Source of the DNA: Actinomycetota bacterium
Lineage (GTDB): Bacteria; Actinomycetota; Acidimicrobiia; Acidimicrobiales; CADCSY01
Direction: 5' to 3'
DNA length: 51,329 nucleotides
Assembly: GCA_016781105.1 (NCBI GenBank)
Contig: JADDRA010000053.1
Span: 1 to 51,329 of the forward strand
Each line of letters begins with the position of its first letter. Positions within the stretch are counted from its first letter, which is position 1. Positions 8,331 to 17,501 of this stretch are shown here, piece after piece. The notes beneath the pieces are model-generated. The model saw only the letters and a list, made by a program, of their open reading frames with translations. It had not been told where the DNA came from and did no database searches. Made by a program: the position numbers and the translations under genes.

Positions 8331-9380
8331 GTGAGCGACGCGGCCATCGTCCTCGAGGACGTCGTCAAGCGCTTCGGCGAGGTGCGGGCCCTCGACGGGC
8401 TCGATCTGGCCGTGGCCCCCGGCACCGTCTACGGCCTGCTGGGCCCCAACGGGGCGGGCAAGACCACGGCCGTGCGGGTGCTGACCACGCTCACCCGGCC
8501 CGACGCCGGCCACGCCCGGGTGCTCGGCCTCGACGTGGTCGCCCGGCCCGAAGCGGTCCGGGCCCACATCGGCCTGGCCGGCCAGTACGCCGCCGTGGAC
8601 GAGAACCTGACCGGCCGGGAGAACCTGCGCCTGATGGGGCGCCTGACCCACCTCCCCCGCCGCATGGTGGCCGCCCGAGCCGACGAGCTCCTGGAGCGCT
8701 TCGAGCTGACCGGGGCCGCCGACCGGTCCACCCGGACCTACTCGGGAGGCATGCGCCGGCGTCTCGACCTGGCCGCCGCCCTGGTCCACCGTCCCCCCGT
8801 GCTGTTCCTCGACGAGCCCACCACCGGGCTCGACCCCCACAGCCGGCGCGAGCTGTGGGGCATCATCGAGGAGCTGGTGCGGGAGGGGACCACCCTGCTG
8901 CTCACCACCCAGTACCTCGAGGAGGCCGACCGCCTGGCCGGGCGGGTGGCGGTGATCGACGGGGGCCGGGTCATCGCCGAGGGCACCTCGGCCGAGCTCA
9001 AGGCCCAGATGGCCACCACCGTCATCGAGCTGGCCTTCCACGACCGCGACCAGGCCGGGCGGGCCGCCGAGCTGGTGGCACCACTGGCGACGGCCCCGGC
9101 CCTGGTCGAGGGCAGCGGGGTCGAGGTGCCCGTGGACGACGGTCCCCGCTCCCTCGTCGAGGCCCTGCGCACCCTCGACCGGGCCGGCCTGGCGGTGGCC
9201 TCGGTGGCCCTGCGCGAGCCCAGCCTGGACGACGTGTTCCTGGCCCTGACCGGGCGCCGGGCCGAGCGGGCCGGCGGGGGCGAGGGCGGCGCCTCCCGGC
9301 GCGCAGATGACGGCGCCCCGCCCGCTGACGACGCCCACCGCCACGCTGCCCTGGCGGGGAGGGGGAGGACGCCACGATGA
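8331..9380 (+). CDS. Daunorubicin-resistance-type ABC transporter ATP-binding protein (DrrA-like)
   Basis: Walker A GPNGAGKTT, signature YSGGMRRRLDLA, Walker B VLFLDEPTTGLD; GTG 8331 proposed from TAGGGT-7nt-GTG (ORF caller starts at 8295). Confidence 0.9.
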   Translation: MSDAAIVLEDVVKRFGEVRALDGLDLAVAPGTVYGLLGPNGAGKTTAVRVLTTLTRPDAGHARVLGLDVVARPEAVRAHIGLAGQYAAVDENLTGRENLRLMGRLTHLPRRMVAARADELLERFELTGAADRSTRTYSGGMRRRLDLAAALVHRPPVLFLDEPTTGLDPHSRRELWGIIEELVREGTTLLLTTQYLEEADRLAGRVAVIDGGRVIAEGTSAELKAQMATTVIELAFHDRDQAGRAAELVAPLATAPALVEGSGVEVPVDDGPRSLVEALRTLDRAGLAVASVALREPSLDDVFLALTGRRAERAGGGEGGASRRADDGAPPADDAHRHAALAGRGRTPR

Positions 9381-10210
9381 GCGCGGCCCCGACCGCCGCC
9401 GGCCTCGGCGGGACGCCCGAGCTCGACCCGGCCCCGAGCCCGGGCACCCGGCTGCGCTGGGCGGTGTCCGACGCCGCCGCCGTGACCGGGCGGAACCTGC
9501 TCGCCTACGTGCGCGTGCCCCAGCTCGTGGTCTTCTCCACCATCCAGCCGATCATGTTCGTGCTCATCTTCCGCTACGTCTTCGGCGGTGCCATCCAGGT
9601 CCCCGGCGGATCCTTCGTCGACTTCCTGATGCCCGGCATCTTCGTGCAGACCGTCGCCTTTGGCGCGGTGGGCACCGGCGTCGGCCTGGCCGAGGACCTG
9701 GGCAAGGGGCTCATCGAGCGCTTCCGCTCGCTGCCCATGGCCCGCTCCTCGGTGCTGGCCGGGCGCACCGCCGCCGACCTCGTGCGCAACGTCTTCGTCG
9801 TCTTCCTCATGTGCGTGGTGGGGTTCCTCGTGGGCTTCCGGGTGGGCACCGGCCCGATCGCCTTCCTGGCCGGGATCCTGGTCATCCTGGCCTTCGGCTA
9901 CGCCCTGTCGTGGGTCTTCGCCCTGGTCGGGTTGAGGGCGGCCAACGCCGAGACCGCCCAAGCGGTGGCCTTCCCCACGCTGTTCCCCCTGGTGTTCGCC
10001 TCGTCGGCCTTCGTGCCCGTCGAGTCCATGCCGGGCTGGTTGCAGGCCTTCGCCGCCAACCAGCCGGTCTCGGTCACCGTCGACGCCACCCGGGCGCTCA
10101 TGCTCGGGGGGCCCACCGCCGGCGTGGTGCTCCAGGCCCTGGCCTGGACCGTGGGCATCCTGGCCGTCTTCGCCCCCCTCGCCGTCCGCCGCTACCGCCG
10201 AGCCGGCTAG
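9377..10210 (+). CDS. ABC-2 type transporter permease (DrrB-like)
   Basis: Hydrophobic; VFSTIQPIMFVLIFRYVFGGAIQVPGGSFVDFLMPGIFVQTVAFG; overlaps drrA-like gene by 4 bp. Confidence 0.9.
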   Translation: MSAAPTAAGLGGTPELDPAPSPGTRLRWAVSDAAAVTGRNLLAYVRVPQLVVFSTIQPIMFVLIFRYVFGGAIQVPGGSFVDFLMPGIFVQTVAFGAVGTGVGLAEDLGKGLIERFRSLPMARSSVLAGRTAADLVRNVFVVFLMCVVGFLVGFRVGTGPIAFLAGILVILAFGYALSWVFALVGLRAANAETAQAVAFPTLFPLVFASSAFVPVESMPGWLQAFAANQPVSVTVDATRALMLGGPTAGVVLQALAWTVGILAVFAPLAVRRYRRAG

Positions 10211-10279
10211 CCGACGAGGTCCCCGGCCCGGGGTCACGGGTCCCCGGCGCGGGCCCTCCGGCGACGTAGCGTCGAGGCC

Positions 10280-10798
10280 GTGGCCGACGCCGCCCCCCTG
10301 CACGAACAGGAACGTGAGGACTCCGCCACCTCGGACCGGGAATGGCGGGTCCAGCAGGTGGGTCGGCTCGTGCTGGCCGGCGTCCTCCTGGCCGCTCTGG
10401 CCGGGGTGTTCGGACCGGGCCCGTTGAGCTGGTCGAGCGTGACCGGGGACGACGACCGGCTCGTGGTCGACTACTCCCGGTTCGCTCGCGCCGGTGGCCC
10501 CGTCGCCCTGGGCCTCCAGGTCGCACCCGAAGCGGTCCAGGACGGCCAGGTCCAGCTCTGGGTGAGCAACGAGCTCCTGGAGAGCCTGGAGGTGCGCCAG
10601 ATCACGCCCGAGCCCGACTCCCAGACGGTGGTCGCCGGCGGTCCGGGTGGGGGCGTCGTGCTCGTCTTCTCGGTGGAGCCCGGCGCCGGGCTCGGTGCCC
10701 GCATCGACGCCACGGGCGACGCCATCGGGTTCCGAGAGGGAGCCGTCGGGCTGGTGGGTGACGAACCGCTCAGCTTCGGTCAGCTCTACTACCCCTAG
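10280..10798 (+). CDS. Hypothetical membrane-anchored protein paired with DUF421 protein
   Basis: 172 aa, one N-terminal TM; TAGCGT-7nt-GTG; 9 bp before DUF421 gene. Confidence 0.7.
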   Translation: MADAAPLHEQEREDSATSDREWRVQQVGRLVLAGVLLAALAGVFGPGPLSWSSVTGDDDRLVVDYSRFARAGGPVALGLQVAPEAVQDGQVQLWVSNELLESLEVRQITPEPDSQTVVAGGPGGGVVLVFSVEPGAGLGARIDATGDAIGFREGAVGLVGDEPLSFGQLYYP

Positions 10799-10807
10799 GA
10801 GGCCGGT

Positions 10808-11248
10808 GTGGACGCGGTCCTGCGCGCGGGGTGCATCTACCTGTTCCTCCTCGTGGTCTTCCGCGTGGCCGGCAAGCGGACCCTGGCGGAGGTCACCCCG
10901 TTCGAGTTCGTCCTCTTTCTGGTGATCGGGGAGGCCACCCAGCAAGGCTTGCTGGGGGAGGACTTCTCGGTCACCAACGCCCTGCTCGTCATCTCCACCC
11001 TCGTCGGCATCGACATCGGCCTCGGCCTGGCCAAGCAACGGGTCCCCCGCCTGGAGCGGGCGGTCGAGGGCAAACCCGTCGTGATCTTCGCCGACGGGGC
11101 CCCGCTGGGCCAGCACATGCGCCGGGCCCGCCTCGACGAGTCCGACATCCTGGAGGCAGCCCGCACCAAGCAGGGCCTGGAGAGCCTCGACCAAGTGAAG
11201 TTCGCCGTCCTCGAGCGCTCGGGAGGGATCTCCATCATCCCCCGGTGA
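10808..11248 (+). CDS. DUF421 (YetF-like) domain protein
   Basis: [41 protein letters not shown]. Confidence 0.85.
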   Translation: MDAVLRAGCIYLFLLVVFRVAGKRTLAEVTPFEFVLFLVIGEATQQGLLGEDFSVTNALLVISTLVGIDIGLGLAKQRVPRLERAVEGKPVVIFADGAPLGQHMRRARLDESDILEAARTKQGLESLDQVKFAVLERSGGISIIPR

Positions 11249-13076
11249 TGCGGACGGGCTCCTCGATGAGGTGGGTCTCGAGAGGGCCGTCGGGCTCGAA
11301 CCAGGGTGCCTCGGGCAGGCCGTCGGGGCAGAGCCTCCAGCGCCGACCGACGCGGTCGATGCCCACCGGGTACAGGGTGAGGACGCCGTCGGCGCCGATG
11401 TGCAGGCGCACGAAGTGCTTGAGGTCGGCGTGGTGCAGGGGGGCAAAGGCCTCGTTGCCGTGGAAGCCCAGGCAGTTGGTGGCCCACAGGTAGCCCGACA
11501 TGCCGAGCGTCCCCGCCAGACCGCCCAGCACCGCCACCAGCCCGAGGAAGACCGCCACCGAGGGCAGGGTGGTCAGCTGGAGCGACGACGCCAGGCGGGA
11601 CGAGACGATCATGATCCCGGCCACGCTGGCCAGCTGCAGGGACCCGTGCACGGCACCCAGCGCCACCCGGGTGAAGCCACTGGCCTCGTGGGCGAAGCGG
11701 ACCATGGCCCCGAGCGTGAGGACCATGAGCAGGATCAACAGGAAGGCGGTGGGGCTGGCCCAGACCGCGGTCCAGAGGTCACCGAGCCCGAGGGCCCGAT
11801 GGGCGTCGCCGAGGTGCAGTCCCAGCATGAACGCCAGCAGCACCTGGACGGTGCCGAAGAGGGCGGCCAGAGGAAGGTTGTAGGGAGGCAGGAGCCAGAC
11901 CCGCTTGCGCAACCCCCGGGAGACGGCCGCCGACGGGTAGGTGGCCACCCGGCGGAACCGGGCCTCGCAGTCCTCGCCGGGCATCTCCATGTGCTCGGGC
12001 AGGTGGTGGGTGGGGTGCAGGAACGCACCACCCCCGCCCGAGGTGACGTGGTGGCGGATCCCCTCCTCCTCCTCCTCGTAGCGGCAGTAGTGGTGCTTGC
12101 CGCTCTGCAGGTAGAGCACCACGCGCGCGCCGGTGGGCTCGATGACCTGGCGCTCGATGTACTCGAGGTTGCGGTCGGAGTACGACTCGGCCTTGCTGCG
12201 ACCGCTCTCGACCTCCTTGGCCACGCACAGCACGATGCGGTCGCCGGGCGCCACCCGCTCGGACGCCACGTCGTGGAAGTAGCGGAGCTGGGCCTCGTCG
12301 AGGTAGGCGCCGAACTGGATGTCGATGCCCCACAGCCACCAGCGGTGGGGGAGCTGCACGGCGAAGTAGCTCCGGCGCTGGCGGGTCTTCCAGCCCCCGA
12401 TCCAGCGCCCCCGGCAGAAGATGCTGGTGAAGTTGTGGAGCCCGTCGTACCAGTCGTGGCTGCCGGGCACGGCCAGCAGCTCGGGGTTCTCGCCGTGGAC
12501 GCAGGGCAGCGCCGCCCGGTAGGGCCCGAGCGTGCGGTTCTCGTACTCGTCGCGCGTCGGCACCGGGTACGCCTGGTCGCCACCCATGACCAGGATCCGT
12601 CCCCGCTCCGTGGTCACGGTCCGCCCGGCGCAGTCCAGGTCGAGCTGCTCGGCGGCCAGGAGCCGGGCCACGGTGTAGGTCGAGTCCCACCCGTCGCCCA
12701 GGTCGGCCACGTAGTCGAACCACAGCTCGGGACCCTCCGAGCGGTCGAGGACCTCGGCCTCCACCAGGGCCTGGAGCTCTCGGTTGTCGGCATAGGACCC
12801 GAAGATGCCCGACAGCACCACCCGGGCGGCGGTGTCGACGAGCTGGTGGGGATCGAGCCACCGCACCATGGGCCGGCGCACGAAACCCAGCTCCGAAGGA
12901 GCCGTCGACGCCGGACGGGCGGGGCAGACATGATCGGCGCCCGCCTGCGAAGCCTCGGAGACGGACGCTTCGGACGTCTCGGCTGCCTCGGAGCCGGCTG
13001 CCTCGGTTGTCTCGGCTGCCCCGGCGACGGAGACCTGGGAGACGGCTGCCTCGGTTGTCTCGGCTGCCTCGGTCAT
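11235..13076 (-). CDS. Metallophosphoesterase-like protein with C-terminal transmembrane region
   Basis: [63 protein letters not shown]; several hydrophobic segments after residue ~390; N-terminal Ala/Glu/Thr-rich repeats. Confidence 0.82.
   Translation of the reverse strand: MTEAAETTEAAVSQVSVAGAAETTEAAGSEAAETSEASVSEASQAGADHVCPARPASTAPSELGFVRRPMVRWLDPHQLVDTAARVVLSGIFGSYADNRELQALVEAEVLDRSEGPELWFDYVADLGDGWDSTYTVARLLAAEQLDLDCAGRTVTTERGRILVMGGDQAYPVPTRDEYENRTLGPYRAALPCVHGENPELLAVPGSHDWYDGLHNFTSIFCRGRWIGGWKTRQRRSYFAVQLPHRWWLWGIDIQFGAYLDEAQLRYFHDVASERVAPGDRIVLCVAKEVESGRSKAESYSDRNLEYIERQVIEPTGARVVLYLQSGKHHYCRYEEEEEGIRHHVTSGGGGAFLHPTHHLPEHMEMPGEDCEARFRRVATYPSAAVSRGLRKRVWLLPPYNLPLAALFGTVQVLLAFMLGLHLGDAHRALGLGDLWTAVWASPTAFLLILLMVLTLGAMVRFAHEASGFTRVALGAVHGSLQLASVAGIMIVSSRLASSLQLTTLPSVAVFLGLVAVLGGLAGTLGMSGYLWATNCLGFHGNEAFAPLHHADLKHFVRLHIGADGVLTLYPVGIDRVGRRWRLCPDGLPEAPWFEPDGPLETHLIEEPVRITGG
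12996..13068. repeat. 25-bp perfect direct repeat within the metallophosphoesterase N-terminal coding region
   Basis: GGCTGCCTCGGTTGTCTCGGCTGCC at 12996-13020 and 13044-13068 (48-bp spacing). Confidence 0.9.
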
Positions 13077-14293
13077 GCGCGCCCGCCCCCCATGCCCTCC
13101 ACCACCACGGCCGCGCCCGTCCCGCCCAGGCCCCCGAGCGCGGCCACACCGTAGCGCCCCCGCCCCTCAGCCAGGCGGTGGACCAGGCGGGCGACCATGG
13201 CGACACCCTCGGCGCCGGGAGCCAGGCCCCGGGCGAGAGCACCCCCGTCCACGTTGACCCGCTGGGGGCCCAACCCCAACTCGGCCATCCAGTCGAGCGC
13301 GACCGGCGCGAAGCACTCGTCGACCTCGAAGCGGTCCACGCCGGTCGCGGCCAGGCCGGCGCGCGACAGGGCCGTGGTCGTCGCCGGCACCACCGCGCCG
13401 AGCATGCGCACGGGATCGACCGCCGCGGCGGCGGTGGCCACGACCCGAGCCAGCGGGTCCAGGCCCAGGCCCTGCGCCCGCTCCTCGCCCATCAGGACGA
13501 CGGCGGCGGCGGCGTCGGCGGCGGGGGCGCAGTGGGCGGCGGTGAGGCGCCCCCCGGGCACGAACATCGGGCGGCTCTCGACCGCATCAGCTCCGGGAGG
13601 GGAGCCCCCGTCCCGGGAGGCGCCCACCAGCTCGTCAGCCTGCACGCAGCCGTCGTCGACGACCACCTGCCGGCGCTCCCGGTCCCAGCCCTTGGCCCGG
13701 ACGGCGACCATCTCCGGGTCGGGGCCGACCCGAGCGGCGGAGCGGGCCCGGCGCCGGCTCTCGGCCACCCAGGCGTCGAGGTTGTCGCGATCCAGGCCCC
13801 GGCGCTCGGCCAGAGCCTCGGCCGCGACACCGGGGGGGACCAGGCCGCCCACCCCGGCGTAGCGGCTCACCATCCCGGGACCGAAGGGCTGGCGGGCGCT
13901 CGGGACCCACGCCCCGGCCGGGGTGGTGCTCGACACCTCCACCCCGGCGGCCACCACCACCTCGGCCGCCCCCGAGCCGATGGCACCGGCGGCCAGGGCC
14001 AGCGCCCGCAGCGAGCTGGCGCCTTGGGCGTCGAGCGTGGTGGCCGGCACCGACTCGGGCCACCCGGCGGCCAGCACGGCGTTGCGGGCGACGTTGGCAC
14101 CCTGGTCGCCCACGGGTGAGGCGCAACCCACCAGGACCTCGTCGACGGTCGCCGGATCGAGGCCGGGACGGCGGACCAGGGCGTCGAGCACCTCGGCGAG
14201 GAGGTCGGCCGCGTGCCATCCGGCCAACCCACCGTTGCGGGCACCGACGGGCGTGCGCGCCGCGCCGACGGCGACCACCGGGGTGCCCCTCAC
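13073..14293 (-). CDS. Thiolase-fold (acetyl-CoA acetyltransferase-like) protein lacking canonical catalytic residues
   Basis: VVAVGAARTPVGARNGGLAGWHAADLLAEVLDAL...; thiolase landmarks present but altered: DAQGASSL, DECFAPVALDW, NVDGGALARGLAPGAEG, ALGGLGGTGAAVV. Confidence 0.8.
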   Translation of the reverse strand: MRGTPVVAVGAARTPVGARNGGLAGWHAADLLAEVLDALVRRPGLDPATVDEVLVGCASPVGDQGANVARNAVLAAGWPESVPATTLDAQGASSLRALALAAGAIGSGAAEVVVAAGVEVSSTTPAGAWVPSARQPFGPGMVSRYAGVGGLVPPGVAAEALAERRGLDRDNLDAWVAESRRRARSAARVGPDPEMVAVRAKGWDRERRQVVVDDGCVQADELVGASRDGGSPPGADAVESRPMFVPGGRLTAAHCAPAADAAAAVVLMGEERAQGLGLDPLARVVATAAAAVDPVRMLGAVVPATTTALSRAGLAATGVDRFEVDECFAPVALDWMAELGLGPQRVNVDGGALARGLAPGAEGVAMVARLVHRLAEGRGRYGVAALGGLGGTGAAVVVEGMGGGRA

Positions 14294-15153
14294 CGGGAGG
14301 TGGCCAGGCCGGCACGGTCGTGGCGGCGGGCCACCCGTTCCTCGTGGCCCATCCACTGGGCCAGCACCACGCCGGCGAGGACGACGCCGAAGAGGTCGCC
14401 GGTGGCCCACAGGAGTCCGGCGCCCACCCGCTGGTCGGCCAGCGCCGCGGCTCCGGTGCCGTAGAAGGCGCCGGCCAGGAGCTCGGTGGTCCCGAGCAGG
14501 GCGAGCCCGACGATCGCGTGCACGGGCACGGCCAGCACGACGAAGAGCAGGCGGGCCCCGTGCGGCATGCGCCGGGGCAGGGGGTCGACGCCCACCGCGG
14601 TCCAGCAGAACAGCCCGCCGGCGGCCAGGAACTGGAGGTGCACGGCTGCGTGCACGGCCTCGTCGCCCAGCGACAGCTCGAGCAGGGGGCTGAAGTACAA
14701 CACGACGAGGGAGGTGCCGAAGAGGACCCAGGCGCTGACCGGGTGGGTGAGCACCCTGACCACCGGATGCTCGAGCACGGCCAGGAGGAGGGTCTGGGTA
14801 GGGCGTGAGGACGCCTGGAGGGCGAGCGTCACCGGCGCGCCGAGGGCGAAGAGGGCGGGGGCCACCATGCCGAGCAGGACGTGCTGGGCGATGTGGGCGC
14901 TGAAGCGCTCGGCCTCGGCCCCGGCCAACCCGCTCTGGGTGGCCAGGGCCACGGTCACCAGACCGGCGGCGAAGGCGATGCTGCGGGGCCGGCGCCAGCG
15001 CCGGCCCCGGCAGGCCAGCCGCCGGACCCCGCCGGCGTAGAGGGCGGCCGCCACCACCACGAGCAGGCCGGCGGCGGGGTCGAAGGCCAGCACCGGTCCC
15101 ACGCCGGGGACGGTACCCGGCGCCGGGCCGCCATGAGCTAGACAGAGCGCCAT
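14290..15153 (-). CDS. ctaG: Cytochrome c oxidase assembly protein CtaG (caa3-type CtaG family)
   Basis: HIAQHVLLGMVAPALFALGAPVTLALQ; HAAVHLQFLAAGGLFCWTAVGVDPLP; multiple TM. Start may be a downstream GTG. Confidence 0.85.
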   Translation of the reverse strand: MALCLAHGGPAPGTVPGVGPVLAFDPAAGLLVVVAAALYAGGVRRLACRGRRWRRPRSIAFAAGLVTVALATQSGLAGAEAERFSAHIAQHVLLGMVAPALFALGAPVTLALQASSRPTQTLLLAVLEHPVVRVLTHPVSAWVLFGTSLVVLYFSPLLELSLGDEAVHAAVHLQFLAAGGLFCWTAVGVDPLPRRMPHGARLLFVVLAVPVHAIVGLALLGTTELLAGAFYGTGAAALADQRVGAGLLWATGDLFGVVLAGVVLAQWMGHEERVARRHDRAGLATSR

Positions 15154-15724
15154 GGCGCAGCCCATCGCCGCCGGCCCCGGAGCCGGCCGGCCGAGCATGC
15201 TGGCGGTGGGCACCGTCGTGTGGCTGGCGTCGGAGCTGATGTTCTTCAGCGGCCTGTTCGCGGCCTGGTTCTCGCTGCGGGCCATCAACACCGACTGGCC
15301 GCCCGAGGGGGTCGAGCTCGAGCCGCTGCGCACCGGCCTGGCCACGGTCGTCCTCGTGGCCTCGTCGTTCTCCATGCACCTGGCCACCAAGGCCGCCGAG
15401 CACGGCAATCGCCGCTCGGCCACCCGCTGGGTGCTCGTCACCGTGGCCATGGGCAGCGCCTTCGTGGCCAACCAGGGCCTCGAGTACGCCGGCTTCGACT
15501 TCAACCTGGCCAGCCACGCCTACGGCTCGATCTTCTACCTCATGACCGGCTTCCACGGCCTACACGTCGTCGGCGGCCTAGCCCTCATGCTGGCCGTGGT
15601 GGGCGTTGGCACCGGTCGGACCAAGGCGTCGCTGGCCGAGGGGCTGACCGTCACCGAGTACTACTGGCACTTCGTCGACGTGGTCTGGATCGGGATGTTC
15701 GCCACCATCTACGTGCTGAGCTGA
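15152..15724 (+). CDS. ctaE: Cytochrome c oxidase subunit III
   Basis: SELMFFSGLFAAWFSLR, TGFHGLHVVGGL, EYYWHFVDVVWIGMFATIYVLS. Confidence 0.93.
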   Translation: MAQPIAAGPGAGRPSMLAVGTVVWLASELMFFSGLFAAWFSLRAINTDWPPEGVELEPLRTGLATVVLVASSFSMHLATKAAEHGNRRSATRWVLVTVAMGSAFVANQGLEYAGFDFNLASHAYGSIFYLMTGFHGLHVVGGLALMLAVVGVGTGRTKASLAEGLTVTEYYWHFVDVVWIGMFATIYVLS

Positions 15725-16584
15725 TGGGGTCCCGGGCCCGACACCTGCGCCTCGTGCCCGTGGTCGCGGCGGCATCCGTGGCCCTGGCCGCGCTCCTCGG
15801 GGCCCGGGCGGGCGCCGTCGAGGAGGAGCACGATCCCCTCGGTTACGTGGTCGACCGGGCCGCCCTGGACGACCCGGCCACCGTGGCCGAGGGGGCCGAG
15901 CTGTTCCGGATCGGTTGTGTGAGCTGCCACGGTCCCGGCGGCGTGGGCAGCCCGAGGGGGCCAGCCATCACCGACGCCGGCGCGGCCTCGGCCCACTTCT
16001 ACCTGACGAGCGGGCGGATGCCCCACGCCGGCGCTCCCGACGAGCAGGCCAGGCGCAAGCCCCCGGCCTACACCCACGAGGAGATCGAGGACCTGGTCGC
16101 CTACGTGGCCTCGCTGGGCGAAGGCCCCGAGATCCCCGACGTCCACCTCGAGGAGGGGGACCTGCAGGAGGGTGGCGACCTCTTCCGGGGCAACTGCGCC
16201 GCGTGCCACAGCGCCACCGGTGCCGGTGGCGCCCTCAGCTACGGGCAGCACGCCCCGAGCCTCGACGTGGCCACCCCGGTCCAGATCTACGAGGCCATGA
16301 TCATCGGACCGGGCCAGATGCCCGTCTTCAGCCCCGAGGCCTTCAGCGAGGAGGAGTTGAACAGCATCGTGCGCTACGTGGAGACCCTGCAGGGCCTGGG
16401 GGACCCCGGGGGGTTCTCCCTGGGCCGCATCGGACCCATCCCCGAAGGCTTCGTCGCCCTGGTGATCGGCACGGGGGGGATGATGCTGACCGTCTTCCTC
16501 ATCGGACGGCGCCGTCACGGGGAGGCCGAGCCCCCCAGCGAGCCGGTGCGACCGGCCGACGCGTCGACCGGAGCCGGGCGATGA
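15724..16584 (+). CDS. qcrC: Di-heme cytochrome c subunit of bcc complex
   Basis: Two CxxCH motifs (CVSCHG, CAACHS); N-terminal and C-terminal TM; gene order qcrCAB. Confidence 0.92.
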   Translation: MGSRARHLRLVPVVAAASVALAALLGARAGAVEEEHDPLGYVVDRAALDDPATVAEGAELFRIGCVSCHGPGGVGSPRGPAITDAGAASAHFYLTSGRMPHAGAPDEQARRKPPAYTHEEIEDLVAYVASLGEGPEIPDVHLEEGDLQEGGDLFRGNCAACHSATGAGGALSYGQHAPSLDVATPVQIYEAMIIGPGQMPVFSPEAFSEEELNSIVRYVETLQGLGDPGGFSLGRIGPIPEGFVALVIGTGGMMLTVFLIGRRRHGEAEPPSEPVRPADASTGAGR

Positions 16585-17501
16585 GCACCGACGGCGACGG
16601 AAGGAGGCCCGGCGCGAACGGGCCTGGCGGGGGCGAGCGCCGGACCCGGCGGGACGACCGGGCCGAGCGCCTGGTGGTGGCCGCCTTCACCGTCAGCATC
16701 GTCGGCGCCCTGATCCTGGCCGTGGTCTACATCGCCGGCGGCCAGGCCCAGTTGGAGGGAGTCGCCCTGGCCCTGGCCCTGGGCGGCATCGGGTTGGGCA
16801 TCGCGGTGTGGGCCCGGTACTTCATGGCGGCCGACGAGGTGGTCGAGGAGCGCCACGCGCTCGCGTCGACCGAGGAGGAGGTGACCGCCTTCACCGCCGC
16901 CTTCGAGGCCGGCGAGCAGACGCTGGCCCGACGGGGCCTGCTAGCCAAGCTCGGCCTGGGAGCGCTCGGGGCCCTGGGCCTGGCCGCGCTGTTCCCCATC
17001 CGCTCGCTGGGCCCCCGGCCGGGCCAAGGCCTCAAGAACACCGCCTATGGCGACGGCGGCCGCCCGCTGCGCCTGGTCGACGCCGACGGCGTGCCCATAC
17101 GCCCCGCCGACCTGTCCCGCTCCTCGCTGACCACGGCCTGGCCCGAGGGCCACGAGCACGATGCCGATGCCTCGACCCTGCTCCTGCAGGTCGACCGCGA
17201 GCGGTTCCGTCCCCTCCCCGGCCGGGAGGACTGGGTGGTCGGCGACATCGTCGCCTACTCGAAGCTGTGCACCCACACGGGCTGTCCCGTCGGGCTCTAC
17301 CAGACCGAGCTCGACCTGCTGCTCTGCCCGTGCCACCAGTCGACCTTCGACGTGCTCAACGGGGCCGAGCCCGTGTTCGGCCCGGCCGCCCGGCCCCTGC
17401 CCCAGCTCCCCCTCGACGTCGACGAGGAGGGCTTCCTCGTCGCCACCGGCGACTTCTCCGCCCCCGTCGCCGGGGGCTTCTGGGATCGGGGGCGGACGTG
17501 A
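16581..17501 (+). CDS. qcrA: Rieske iron-sulfur subunit of bcc complex
   Basis: CTHTGCPVG and CPCHQSTFD Rieske cluster motifs; N-terminal TMs. Confidence 0.93.
   Translation: MSTDGDGRRPGANGPGGGERRTRRDDRAERLVVAAFTVSIVGALILAVVYIAGGQAQLEGVALALALGGIGLGIAVWARYFMAADEVVEERHALASTEEEVTAFTAAFEAGEQTLARRGLLAKLGLGALGALGLAALFPIRSLGPRPGQGLKNTAYGDGGRPLRLVDADGVPIRPADLSRSSLTTAWPEGHEHDADASTLLLQVDRERFRPLPGREDWVVGDIVAYSKLCTHTGCPVGLYQTELDLLLCPCHQSTFDVLNGAEPVFGPAARPLPQLPLDVDEEGFLVATGDFSAPVAGGFWDRGRT

Noticed and set aside
8738-11446. 902-aa reverse ORF
   Set aside because: Antisense to the ABC transporter and DUF421 genes; no domain recognised.
13073-15556. 827-aa reverse ORF as a fusion to the thiolase
   Set aside because: Residues before the GTG at 14293 are low-complexity shadow of ctaG/ctaE; the real thiolase-like gene overlaps ctaG by 4 bp.
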